A stretch of DNA of 64,000 nt. Origin: Microthyrium microscopicum (lineage: Eukaryota > Ascomycota > Dothideomycetes > Microthyriales > Microthyriaceae). A model generated the notes under the pieces. It searched no databases. It saw only the letters and a list, made by a program, of their open reading frames with translations, and had not been told where the DNA came from. Location: NCBI GenBank assembly GCA_010405405.1, contig MU004245.1, positions 127,256 through 191,255 on the forward strand, read 5' to 3'. The position numbers and the translations under genes are program-made. Every line of letters starts with the position of its first letter. Within the stretch, counting starts at the first letter, position 1. Shown here one piece after another: positions 1 to 11,789 of this stretch.

Positions 1-3000
1 ATATTACTATTATCTAAATTTATAATATCCTATTAATACTTAATAAATAATAAGGTTAGAATATTTATTAATATAAAACTTCTAAATAAACTAATAAAAG
101 TAAATATATATCTAATTAGTTAACTTATAAATAAATAAACCTTTTTATCTTCTTTTTATACTCTAAAAGCTTTTACTTATATTAATTTATTATTTATTAG
201 CTTCCTAAATACCTAATACTAAAAATTACTAGTTTAAGATAATATAAGTAGCTATAACTAAGACTCTAATTATAATACTATAACTTATATTTTCTTTAAA
301 AGCTTTACTTCCTTAGCTATAAAGCGTACTAAATAGTTAGCCTTATAAGTATCCTTATATAACTACTTAATAATAGTTTCTAGTTTTTAAAAAATAAATA
401 ATAGCTTTCCCTCTAATATAATAATATTAGTCTAGTTAACTAAATTAAGAATATTTATATATAATTTATCCTAGGTAGAATACTATATATTAGAAAAGAA
501 TTTAGTAGCATAGAGATAGGCTAGCTACTTAATTAAATTATTATTTAGTAACTAGTCTTTACCTTATAAATATTTACTTTTATAATTATTCTTAATATAT
601 ATAGCCTTTTCTACTATTAAAGACTAAACTTATAACTATATTCTTATAATAGCTTTATAACTATTCTTATTTAGAGCCTACTTACGTAGTAAGAACGTTA
701 GCTAAACTAGTTTATAAAACTTATCTAGATAGTATTTATTATAATACTTTAAAATTAGTTTAGGATCTTAATTTATTATCTAAAGTAAGAATTTACTTAA
801 CTTATAAAGAATAGCTCTTTAGAAATAGTTTAAATAATTTATAATAATAAACTATTTATATAAAACTTTACTATAAATTTTAACCTTAGCTTTAGATTAG
901 AATAGAGGAATTAAACTAGATATACTATTTAGTAATATATTAGCTTCTTAAGTTTTTATAACTAATACTTAAGATATAATAGTAAATATCTATAAGGTAG
1001 TACTAGCCTTACTTTTAATATTACTATTATTAAATAGTAATTTAAGCTATAATATACTTAGACTAGCTCTACCTTAAATATAGAGCTATTAATATTAAAG
1101 TAGTATATAATTTTAAGTTTTATATAAAGAGGATATAACTAGAATAGATTAAATAGTTAGTAAACTTATCTAAATGTCTTTCTATAGATTAAGTTATTCT
1201 TATCTAAATATATTAAATATCTAGTATAGAAGAAATACTATAGTATTACTAAGTAACCTAAAACTACATTTACTATAACTAATACGCTACTATAAATTTA
1301 TAAAATTATATAGTATTAGGAACTCCTAAATAATAATTAATAAAATATTCTATATATTAATACTAAGTCCTAAGCTTATAGTTATAATTATAATTTAATA
1401 AAGCAAATTAAGAAGCTTAAACTCTTAGTACTAAATTAACTTATTATAGCTAGGTATAGTAAAGATAATTTCTTAAATAAGGTTATAGATATAATATATA
1501 CTATCTTTATTAAAGTAAGTATATTATTAGTTTTCTAGAAAGTTCTTAGTTAAACTAACTAGAGTAGCTTAAAGGTATTTTAACGCTATATAAATTTTTA
1601 ACTTATTATTAATATATATAATAGTCTTATTAATTAACTTAGAAATAGCCTTCTTAGCCTTAGAGTTAATTATAGTATTTAGAATCTAATAAAGTTTATT
1701 ATAAGATACTAATCTTTATTTAATAATAGGCTTAAATTAGATTATAATATCTTAATAGTTAATAAAGGTACATATAATAGTAGTCTATTATTTATATAGT
1801 TCTTCTTCTTAAAATCTACTATAATAAAGAATAAACTACTATATAGATAAACTTAACGTACTAGTATAACTAAACTATATAATATCTTAGTATAGTATTA
1901 TATAAAGCTTATAAATTATAGTAAACTAAGACCTAAAATTTTACTACTATTTAATTAGATAGTATTTATTAATAGTAATTATTCTAATTCTATTTTAGAA
2001 AATAGAATTGCCTAATATACTATAGAAAAGCCTACTAGATATAGTTTCTAATAAAATTAATATATAGGTATATTAACTAAATATAATATTAGTAGTAATA
2101 TTCTTTAACTAAGTTATTAACTTACTATAAATAATAATAAGCTTAGACCTAGAGATAGCTAAGATACTATTATATTATTTATCTCCTAATTAGTTTATAG
2201 GAATTAACTATAAGGTAATCTTCCTTATTAATATAGAAAAGTTATATAGTATTAAACTCTTTCCTTATCTAGTATAGATAATAAGAAGAATATTAGAACC
2301 TCTATATATTAAGAACCTTAAGGCCTTAATCTATCTAAGACAAGAGTTATAGTTAGTTAGCTTTTATAAGTATACTTATAATATATACTCTTATCTTCTA
2401 GCTAATAACTAAATTTAAATAAATTAGATAAAGGTATAAATAGTACTAATAGATCCTAAATATATAGTAACCTATATAGCTTTAAATAACTAGTTAGATT
2501 ACTAAAGAAGATAAGGTTTAGATACTTATACTATATTATAATTAGGCTATTCCTACTATAGTAATTATAAGTACTAAGACTATAGTAGTCTTAGTTTTAG
2601 ATTTAAAGTTTAGAGGTATTAACCTAATTAGCTCTTCCTTTTACTTATAATACTATAAGAATAACATTAGTATTATTATTAAGGTATATCTTATAATAAT
2701 CTATATTTAGCTACTATACTTACTAATTTATAGAACGTACTAATAGAATAAAGAGTATAAGGAGTAACTAAAGGTAAATAAGGTTTCTACTAGGCTACGT
2801 AGAGATACTTATATAAGCTAGATATATTAGAGAATTTAGTTAATAATACTAAAAATACTAACACTATAGACTATTAACGCTATAGAATACTAAAATAAAG
2901 TATAAAGAATAAAATAAAGATAATAAAGGCTATGTCTTTAAATACATAAGATATTATAGCTATAATAACCTCTTTAATAAAATTAAGTAATATAGAAAAC

Positions 3001-3890
3001 TAGTAAGGATATTACTAATACTTTTATATAGTTATTTAGTATAAAAGTACTAAAGCTATCTAAATACTAGATTTACTAAAATACTAAATTTACTAGAATA
3101 CTAAAGCTTACCTAATACTAGAGCTTACCTAGTACTAGAGCCTACTTAATACTATTACCTACTCTTTATTAGAACTATAAGTTTATTATAAAGAGTAGGT
3201 AAGAAACTATTAGGATCTTATAAGAAAGATAATATATACTTAATATAGAGCTAAAAATATAAAAATACTAATAAAAAGACTACTAATAGCGTAAAGGATA
3301 AAAAAAAGTAATAAAGGATAAATATAGGCTATTTAGAGACTTATAAAAACTTATAAAGATACTTATATAAATAAGATAGAGATAGTAATAAGAAGTCTTA
3401 GTAAAAAAAAGGCTTAGTCTAACTAAATATAAGATTAACTAAAAAATAAATAAGAATCTATAACTATACTATTTAATAATAAAAATAAATATATAAGGTA
3501 ATAAAGTAGCTAATTATAAAGTACTATATAATATTTTAAAGTAATTAAATTATATTATTATTATATAGTAGATAGCTAGTAAAAAAGGATAAATATTAAG
3601 TAGGTTAGTATTTTTTTAGGTTATATAGGAATTATATTACTAAAATAACTAGAAAAGGTAATAACTTAAAAATATATTTATTTAAAAGCGTAGTTAATAC
3701 TATATAATTTATATTTAATAGATCTTTAGATTTATATATTTATTTAGTTAGAAACGTTATAATAAGTAAATTAAGTAAAAATATTAAGTAGCTTACTAAT
3801 AAATAGGAATAAGAGTCTCTTAGACTACGTAGTAAAAAGTTAGAGGAAGTAGAATAAGCTCTAATTAGCTAGAGTATACCCTTATATATG
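1..3890. repeat. TA-rich, RIP-type degenerate repeat block
   Basis: This block is composed overwhelmingly of A and T with TA dinucleotides everywhere, very few CpG, and no substantial reading frame on either strand. Composition switches abruptly to ordinary genic DNA near 3890. In filamentous ascomycetes this pattern is the usual outcome of repeat-induced point mutation acting on old transposon copies. The element family cannot be recognised by eye; no terminal repeats, target-site duplications or coding motifs survive that I can support. It is a heavily decayed fossil. The left end is not in the window. Confidence 0.85.
3063..3200. repeat. short tandem repeat with flanking perfect hairpin
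   Basis: Inside the TA-rich block, a unit of about 16-17 nt with an AATACTAGAxxTTACCT-like core repeats about six times imperfectly (about 3063-3160). It runs directly into a 13-bp perfect inverted repeat with left arm ACCTACTCTTTAT at 3157-3169 and right arm ATAAAGAGTAGGT at 3188-3200, separated by an 18-nt loop. It could be a transposon sub-terminal feature or a minisatellite formed before decay. Confidence 0.6.
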
Positions 3891-4313
3891 CTAGTAAATG
3901 CTATGATTTTGCTGCTAGTCTGACTAAGTGAGATAAGACTGTCTCGCGTCTAACGTTATGAAGTTTCATAAATCATTTCCATGCTCTTTTTTTGACGGTT
4001 TTCAATTTTCGTCAATACAGAAATGGGCAAGACGCGTCGACCAAATGATATTGGATGGATTGCACCACGTCACGAGAAGGATTTAACATGGCTGAAAAGG
4101 GGCGACTGATCATCGACGCTTGTGCACCTTCTTTGATCTCACCGATCTCAGGAACTCCTCGTCTTTTCACTCCATACTCCAACCTCGTATCTACCACCTT
4201 TCCTCTCTTTTGCATGAATAAAGCTGTATTGTTTTATGTGATATATCTCTTTCCCATTGCAGAGATGCACCTCGTTCTCCGTCCGTTCCACGTATTTTCA
4301 GAGCATTCACGAA
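3891..4313. other. transition from repeat block to genic DNA
   Basis: Normal-composition sequence between the TA-rich block and the 3' end of the UDP-glucose dehydrogenase gene. The short overlapping reading frames here show no family resemblance. Likely 3' flank and UTR of the neighbouring gene. Confidence 0.5.
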
Positions 4314-6353
4314 TCACCAATGCATTGCCATTGACACCGAACCCCATCCTAGGCCCTCGACTTCAAGTCCAACTGCCTTGATAGCCCTTTCATCCAATAT
4401 ACCACGTCCATCAAGTACATACTTTGGCCCGCGCAGCGATCTCGCGACGCGACTCCAGTCCATCCTCTGCCCATTCTCAAGCAAAGCCTGCCTTTGTCCG
4501 GAAACACAATTTTGACAACCATCAGGACATGCTGGCAACACGGGAGGTGTAAAGTCTCTCAGTGGCGCCTCGGCTGCTGTGGTCGCTTGGGCCTGTGGTT
4601 CTGCTTTGGGAGGCATCTTGCGGAGCACTGGTAGAGGCCGATCGGCCTTGAAAAAGTCCCACTCTGTCAGGATGGCCAGCGCACTGGAGCCCGAAGTCGC
4701 CAGGTAAGGATCGGAGTAAATCTTGACTCGATCTTTGGCGCCGTCCAAGTGGGCGATTTCGCGTTCAATACCATCCTTCGGGCAGCAAGGATCGAAGATG
4801 GCGATTTCAGTTGGCCGCTCTTCAAGAAGTGATGCTATCACATCTACAGCCAGTGACTCACGCGTATCTCCGGTATCTTTCTTGTACGCAAAACCGAGCA
4901 GTGCGATCTTCTTTCCGTTGAGTGTGTTGCTTAGCCGGCTGACAATCATGTCTGTGAAACGTTGGCGTTGGTACTCGTTGATATTGAGTACCGCACGCCA
5001 ATAAGCAGCGACATCAGGTAAGTTTAGGGATTCTGCGATGTAAACGAGACTTGATATGTCTTTGCGAAAACATGAACCACCAAAACCTAGGCCAGCTTTA
5101 AGGAACTTGGCGCCGATACGGTCATCTGTTCCAACTGCTTTGGCGATCTCACGCACGTCAGCGCCAGTCCGTTCGCAAAGCGCGGATATGCTATTGATGC
5201 TGCTGATACGCTGAGCAAGCATGGCGTTCGCAACCAGTTTTGACAGCTCCGAGGACCATACGTTGGTGTGCAAAATCCGGTCTCCTGGTATCCAGCTTGC
5301 ATAGAGCGCAGCCAGGCGACGTGCGGCAAGTCGTCCAGCGACAGATGGAGTGCTGCCAATGAGAACTCGATCGGGATGTAGGAGATTTTTAATAGCAGAC
5401 CCTTCCGCGAGGAACTCAGGATTCGAAAGGATGGGAAAACTCTCCTCTGGGCGGACTGATAAAAGCTGCTACAGGTCAGTCGATTTTTCGTTGACTTCGA
5501 TTTTTCTACGGACTCACGATGTTACTGATGAGACGCGCTGTACCACACGGCACGGTACTTTTTTCCACGATAACAGTACCGTTCTTCGCAAATTTTGCTA
5601 TATCGCGAACGGCGCTTTCCAGAGCTGACAGATCACTTGCCGAGCCAGCGCCCCGACCGGAGTATTTTGTTGGAGTGTTGACGGCTAAGAATATCAGATC
5701 GGCGTGACCGATGCACGTAGGTGAATCGACTGAGAAGAACAGATTTCCTTGACGCGCTGCTGCGTCTATTCCATCTGATTCTGGTTCCACCGATGTCACG
5801 CTGTTGGCGCTCCGCATGCCACTACAATTTGGTCAAAACAATCCATCATATAAAAATGACTCAAAGGAGCATCTTAGGCAGTGTTGCAAGGTCTGTTTGT
5901 GAAAGGAACTTACCCGTCGCGTGTCAGTCTCACGACTTCTGCCAGACCAGGCTCATGAATGGGCAGGTGATTTGACTCCCAGCTGGCAATACGCTTAGGA
6001 TCTCGGTCGAGAACCGTGACTTTGACCATAGGATTATGGAGAGCAAGAACCGCAGCTGTAGGACCACCTATGTTCTAGCAATTAGACAGGCACTGTTGAA
6101 AGCATGATGTATCATGCTCACCGACGTAACCGGCGCCGATTACACAAACGTTCCTCACGGGTATATCATGACTCTCCATGAGAGCAGCAGGACCAAGGCT
6201 GTGGATTGGCAGAGAGGTCCGAGTCTCGCTTAACGATCCATATCTCGATTCAAGTGAGAGGTGTGCTCTTTGCGGTGGCAGATAAGGACTCCATTCTGGA
6301 CTCGTCGGAGCTGTAGAGGTACCAAGCTCATCCGAAGACGATGAAGAACTCAT
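4314..6353 (-). CDS. UDP-glucose 6-dehydrogenase
   Basis: Oxidises UDP-glucose to UDP-glucuronate with two NAD+, a cytosolic step supplying glucuronate and xylose donors for wall and capsule-type polysaccharides. Exons 6353-6122, 6067-5914, 5821-5518 and 5465-4314 encode 613 aa. Visible parts are the Rossmann motif GAGYVG (residues 73-78), the central helix region, the catalytic-cysteine motif GFGGSCFRKD with Cys362, the C-terminal UDP-binding domain opening LLGFAYKKDTGDTRES, and KYVLDGRGILD near the end. It is longer than bacterial enzymes because of a 65-residue Ser/Pro-rich N-terminus and an insert of about 60 residues (504-565), Ala/Pro-rich with three close cysteines, inside the UDP-binding domain. 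The start was chosen at the first Met giving the Ser-rich leader; a Met at residue 59 is an alternative. Family call is secure; the role of the insert is unknown. Confidence 0.95.
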
Positions 6354-7474
6354 ACTTGCTAACGACTTGTTCGCAGAAAGGTAGAAGAGTTCTAGCAGAC
6401 GTGAAACCAAAGCACGAGAGCAATATCTGGGGAGACGAAAGGTGTTGGGATGGAGAATGCAGGACCAGCACGACCAACACAAGCACAAAAGAAATCTACT
6501 ATAAGCTTCCGGTTCATGGGATGAAGCAAGGCTCTGGATTGGCTATCTGAGAACAAGCGACGGGATCAGATGCATGGAGAACATGTCGGCTCTGTTGAGA
6601 CGGATTGCGAATGACCAGATTAAGCTTCATGGTTCAGATTTTGATAACGGTCGGCAAAACACGGTCTCAGTCTGGTGTTCTCTGGTTGAAGAGCATATAT
6701 TACCAGGTCGATATGGTAGAGGGGCATGGTTGGAGGTTAGACGTGTTGTATGAACGAGACGTGTTGTGCAGGTTGCGTTTAACACGAGGCAATTAGGGGT
6801 AGATTATTGGCTACCATATTTCCCACGTGCAGACAACTATTGATTCTGTGGCTCAACAATACTTCAACTTATCCTTTTCCAAGATAACTACTCGGATTTG
6901 AATAGGTAAAGAGACTCGAATAAAGGAGGCAAATAGCAGTTCAATAGTCGATTTCCTGCTTCAATAACCATCCGAAAATACCGAGGCTAGAGCCACATCG
7001 TCGACACCAACGACCGCAAACCCTTTTCAGCAAGCTCATGCTTCCTACTCTATGTGTCAATGAACTCCTATAGGGGTAGCTTGTGTTATGGAACAACTGT
7101 CAAGTCTTGACACTAACGCACTACCTTGTAGGAGACGTTCGAAGGGAATGTACAGTTTGCTTTCATATCCTGTGAAATGACAAGCTATATCAAGAATCAT
7201 CGAGGATCTCGTCGATACTGACTGGGCTTCTGTTGCGTCCTTCAATTACTGGTCATTCGGCAGTGTTTACCAGTGAGAAGCTAATATTTCGAAGCCTCTC
7301 ATACAATTCTAGCTAGAGGTTCACGTCCAATTCAACCTGATTATAGTATACAACTCTCGTCTGTAACATTTTCTAGCTAAGTAAAGCAACCTATTCTTCT
7401 AATCCACGCTAAACCCTTGGAAGACCATTTATTATCTATTTGAGTATGTTAGGTCAAGTATGTTGTCTATGTAA
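6354..7474. other. intergenic, presumed promoter of UDP-glucose dehydrogenase
   Basis: About 1.1 kb between the 5' end of the dehydrogenase gene and the 3' end of the aldolase gene, both on the minus strand. No convincing gene, RNA or repeat was seen; the short frames present have no recognisable features. Confidence 0.6.
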
Positions 7475-8949
7475 TCATGCGGCCTTGGTCGTACCATTGG
7501 CCTCGACAGCCGCACCATTCGATTCAATGGCACTACCCTTTGCCTCGATGGCCGTACCATTCTTTTCAATGGCACTACCATTTGACTCTCGCATCGGCAA
7601 GGCAATATCTTTGACGTATTGCTTTCCCTTCGCCAACCCCTCATAAACCATTCCTGCGATGTTCCATACATCAAAAGCAGTAATGATCAAGCGATAGCCC
7701 TGTTCGAGCAGCATAGGTATTAGTTCGAGTTGTTGAGCAGCACTACATAGAATTAGCAACCTGCCAATGTCTTACTCCAGGAAGATATCTTACCCCATGA
7801 GTGGAATATTGTTCTTCTTGCCGGCCGCAGCAAACTTCTCTAAAGCATCTGCGAATACTGGATGGGGAATACCGCCCAGTTTCAAAGGCAGTCCGGCGTC
7901 TGTCATAAAATCGCCAGGACCGAACATGAGAGCGCTTACGCCGGGGACCGCAGCAATCGCATCAACATTTTCAACACCCTTGACACTTTCAATTTGTGCT
8001 ATAACAGCGACGTGACGGTTCGATGTTTCAATGTTGAAAAGATCGTTTTGATAAAGAGATGCGCTCGAGATGCCAGGTGTGAAGGTCCAAGGAGAGAAAG
8101 AGCGATGTCCCATTGGAGCTGTTGTAAAGAAGCAAATTAGCAACTCGTTCTCATTTTGGGAGGATGGGAATTCTTACGATAGTACATCTCCTTAATGAGT
8201 GCCTGAACTTCCTCCGCACTCTCACAATGAGGTATCATGATACCAGCTGCACCTGCATCCAAAGCTGTTGTCAAGCTGATTTCATCGCCTTTGGGTACTC
8301 TCACAATGACCATAGTCTTGCCCTCTGAGTGGTGTTGAGCCGCATGGATAGCACTGACGCGGAAATGTCAGTATGAATTGCATTCAACGCAGGACTTGTG
8401 AGCTTACTCGTGTAGAGTTAATCTGTTGAACATGCCATGTTCTAACTGGTCAGTATACCATTATACAAGACATCGCCGGCTGATGATCCTTCGAGCAGAG
8501 TAGGCACTTACCGACATCGATCCTAGAATAGGTTAGTACATGTTCTGGCCGAAACAAGAGCAGGAACATACCAGATGAAATCAGGTTTCGTACTAGCGAT
8601 TACTTTGGTGAGGAAGACAGAGGGAATACCGTCTGATCTGTTAGCTATGTCATAATGCTTTTTCAGAATCAACTTACGTGCAACACCGAACATGGTCTTG
8701 TTCACATCCTCATGGGCGTCTTTGAGTGCTTTCGAAAGATTTCCAGGATATGTGAGCAATCTAAATTATTCTTAGCTGCAGATTTTCAAAACTAGTATCC
8801 AACGCTTAGTACTTGTTGATATGCCGATATACTATGCGTGTCATAGTATGTTGGCATATCAACAAATGCCAGGTTTGCAATAGCTTCACTTACGCAGCTC
8901 GATATGGAGCATCAGCATGGAGCTCTGTTTGTTCTTTGTATCCGGCCAT
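7475..8949 (-). CDS. HpcH/HpaI-family class II aldolase
   Basis: Metal-dependent 2-keto-acid aldolase family, which includes 4-hydroxy-2-oxoheptanedioate and 2-keto-3-deoxy-L-rhamnonate aldolases and typically releases pyruvate. Hand-built exons are 8949-8894, 8760-8678, 8644-8572, 8522-8512, 8441-8408, 8353-8178, 8118-7794 and 7742-7475, giving 341 aa. Key segments are FIWIDVEHGMFNRL, a catalytic-type Arg in VIVRVPKGDE, metal-ligand Glu in AQIESVKG and Asp in FGPGDFMTDAG. The fourth exon is only 11 nt. The proposed 33-nt intron 8677-8645 is in frame without stops, so it may instead be translated. The C-terminus carries a five-fold heptapeptide repeat. Intron 1 holds a strong hairpin. A TATATAAT sequence lies on the minus strand near 9048-9041. 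Exact substrate unknown; sugar-acid or aromatic-ring catabolism are both possible. Confidence 0.9.
7487..7588 (-). repeat. 21-bp coding minisatellite at aldolase C-terminus
   Basis: Five imperfect 21-bp units encode the heptads ESNGSAI, EKNGTAI, EAKGSAI, ESNGAAV and a partial EANGTT before the final KAA. The tail lies after the end of the aldolase fold and is probably a disordered, length-variable extension. Confidence 0.85.
8813..8865. repeat. 24-bp-arm hairpin within aldolase intron 1
   Basis: Left arm 8813-8836 begins TTGTTGATATGCC and ends ATACTATG. Right arm 8842-8865 is its reverse complement with about two mismatches, and the loop is 5 nt. It sits in the 133-nt first intron of the aldolase gene. 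It could be a tiny foldback (MITE-like) insertion or a structured intronic RNA element. Confidence 0.8.
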
Positions 8950-10145
8950 TGTGATATTGTGATTGGGATTGAGATAACGTAGGATGAGGGAGCTTTATGA
9001 AGTTTCAATGTGAGAAAATCCAGACCAGGAAGTCCTCAATTATTATATAGCAAGTATCGATTGGCAAGATGTCGGATCAAATTTCAATTTGGTCCATTGA
9101 TAATCCGGTAAGATCAACAGGTACTGGTACAGGCGGAGGCAGCCGTGCATGGGTACAAACATTATGTACTCTTCCAGGCGGTGGTGCTTATGCTTACGAC
9201 GTATTTCTAGCCGAAGCGACCGTGGCGATCCAATTGAAGCCTTATCTTTTCTTTTGTTCATGAGTTTCCTTTGCGCCGTAGAAAACATGGATATTCTGTA
9301 TATATTCGTGAGGTCTCATATTGTATATTGATACTGCTGAGGCTTATGTGAGACCAGGTAATTATGAATCAACCAGGTCTTCCTGTTGACATCGCGTGTA
9401 ACGAGAAAAACCATTACGCATTGATTAGTGAATAATTACCGTAAGCAGTAAGCAGTTCGTGGGGAGTAGATCTTTTTGAAATTAGGCAAGCCCACCAACT
9501 ACTGCTGACATGTCGAGCACTACGACTTCATTCATATGAGACAGTCAGCTTTTCTCTCGCACGAATAGCTGCCTTTTATTGGGTTAGTGTTTTAGGAATG
9601 GCAGGCTTTGGTCTTGATGAAAGGCATGGGGCTGGTCGCTTGTTCTTTATCTCTTGAATCTTGATAAAAATGTCAGAAGCCTCTTTCCTAAGAGGCTAAG
9701 TCGGCTCCGTCCACTTGAGCCGTCATACAAAGATTGCACGCCTTCCGCCGGAGGCCATGAAAAACGCGCTGTTGATCTCTGGTTCTGTGTGGCAGGGGCT
9801 CGTGTCCTTCAGTCCTGCTTCACGGGTCGCAGTGATGGTGGTTCATTGGCGAGAGGTCAAAGAACTCTCTGGTTGAAGCTGGAGCAACTTGAATAGTTGC
9901 AGACGCGTACCGAGTAAGTCCGATGAAGTGAAAGTGAAGACAGCCCAGATCTTCCGCGATCATACATTCAATAACATCCGGAGTTAAGGCGCGAAGATAT
10001 GATATCGCCGTTCTATTTTTGGTAAATGCAATATGGACTCCAACTCCATGCCATCCTTCAATACATCGTCATGCTGTCAGCCCGTCTAGGAACCCTTTTC
10101 AACCTTCCAATGATCCATGTCCCTGGTTCAATTGTTGCCTAGGCT
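8950..10145. other. divergent intergenic region, aldolase and transcription-factor-like gene
   Basis: About 1.2 kb between two genes reading away from each other, so it probably contains both promoters. The only element I can point to is the TATATAAT-like sequence about 95 nt upstream of the aldolase start. No gene, RNA or sizeable repeat was recognised. Confidence 0.55.
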
Positions 10146-11722
10146 ATGGAGTTTCGATTTGTGGACAACAACGGTCCTATTGACCGTCGTTCGCGAAAGG
10201 CCATTCGCAGCCATGCAATGAAAGGGAAGAATATGGGAAAAGCAATTCAAGGAAGAGGCCACAAAGGGCTGAGAAAACTTGAGAAGAGCTACGATGCTTC
10301 TAGCTCATCCAGTAGCATAGGTTGCGTTGAGAAGACCAACGCTGTCCTAATAGAGACATCAGTTACCCAAATCGAGCAGAGCATCAGAAATGAGCTTGAC
10401 ATTGTTGCTCGTGCAGAGATATGCCCAACATATAATCCTTTCAGCCCATTCGCTGGTGCAGAGTATGATTATTTTGATTTCCCTTGCCAATTGACGTCTT
10501 CCATGCGATACTTGATTCACCAATGTAAGCTTGTATGGCTGCTCGTAGCAGGTTAACGACCGACGGAAAGAACTAATCTGGACCAGTTCACTCCGCAGTC
10601 TCGTTCAAACTATATCCACATGAGTTCTGTCGTCCACCGGTCAAAGAAAAGTTCTTCCAACATATGCTTATGGACCAAACCTGTGATTACACCCTCCCCT
10701 ACAAGCATGCTGGAGCACTTTGCTGACAATACCTTGAAACAACAGTATTCCACTGTACCTTGGCCATGTCAGCAAGCTACGTTACACATTTCCGCGGCTA
10801 CCACGATGAAAGTCTTGAAATAAGACGGCACTTTACTGAGACTCTTCGATTAGTCAACAAAGATATCTCAGCAAGTGCCGTTCCACGCGAAACAACCATA
10901 GTCGTCGTTGTATCACTCGCCATCCAAGCAAACATGACCGGTGCCATGTCCAACAGTAGAATACATATCAATGGCCTGAAGCATATAATGGATCTATGGC
11001 CTGGCGGCTTACCGATGCTTTATCATACTAACCCGGAGCTAATGCAAAAGATATGTCGCGCAGACAATGAATATGCGCTACTAGGAGGTACGAGAACGCA
11101 GTTTGGCCCAATTCTACGATCATTACAGACATCATTGCTAGCCCCTTTACACAGAATTGGGAAGCCACCAGCTTTGCCTTATCCACTTGGCAAGTTGTGT
11201 GAGCAGCTTCAATCGATCACAAGCGATGTCCTTGCATTTTGCAAATGCGCCGGCAAAATCAAACTTGAGCCTCGCGAATTTCAAGGGATCATTGTTTCGA
11301 TCTGTCAACGCCTCTTGGACTTTGCGCCACTTGATGGAGCTCGACCACTGGATCCACTGAACGACATATGGCATCTGGGTTTGCTCAATTTCATGACCAC
11401 ATTGTTGTATTATCTGGGACGACTCAGACCGCTGTACACTGGACTGCTTTACACCACTTTCGAAAGGTCACTGACTAAGTACAGCTACACACAAACGGAA
11501 AGTGACCAGTCTCTTATACTTTGGTTGTATTTTGTTCATGGCTTTTCATTACTGGACGGCTCTAATGGAAGTTGGCTAATCCCAAAATTACAAACGCTGA
11601 TAGGAGATCTGGGGTTGAAAAACTGGAATGACGCGAAACAGAACTTCGAGACCTTTCCTTGGATCGAGATTGGTCACGATGCACTTGGCAAAAAAATCTG
11701 GAAAGTGGTGATGGCTACATAA
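10146..11722 (+). CDS. fungal-specific transcription-factor-like protein without zinc cluster
   Basis: Exons 10146-10524, 10587-10682 and 10746-11722 encode 483 aa. The N-terminus FRFVDNNGPIDRR followed by RKAIRSHAMKGKNMGK is typical of a large fungal family that carries the fungal transcription-factor middle-homology (DUF3468-like) region but no Zn2Cys6 cluster. Exon 2 to 3 was joined with a 63-nt intron (10683-10745, GTGATT to CAACAG with a CTGAC branch site), which removes an in-frame stop and restores FHCTLAMSASYVTHFRGYH, the usual region after the linker. The poly-Ser stretch near residue 55 is low complexity. Presumed nuclear regulator, possibly of the adjacent SDR, GST or aldolase genes; that is inference from position only. 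It converges on the SDR gene with 67 bp between the stops. Confidence 0.85.
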
Positions 11723-11789
11723 TTGTCAAGTCAAAGGCCCATAGAATTTATCGAGCTTTCAATGTCAGGGAGAAGAGATCGACTTCGTC

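Noticed and set aside
1-3890. Assignment of the TA-rich block to a named transposon or LTR family
   Set aside because: No terminal repeats or protein motifs remain readable, so naming a family would be guesswork.
9654-9896. 80-codon plus-strand frame
   Set aside because: No start context, domain or composition supports it; it lies in a divergent promoter region.
10683-10745. Stop codon inside the transcription-factor-like gene
   Set aside because: It falls in a well-formed 63-nt intron with branch site, so no pseudogene call was made.
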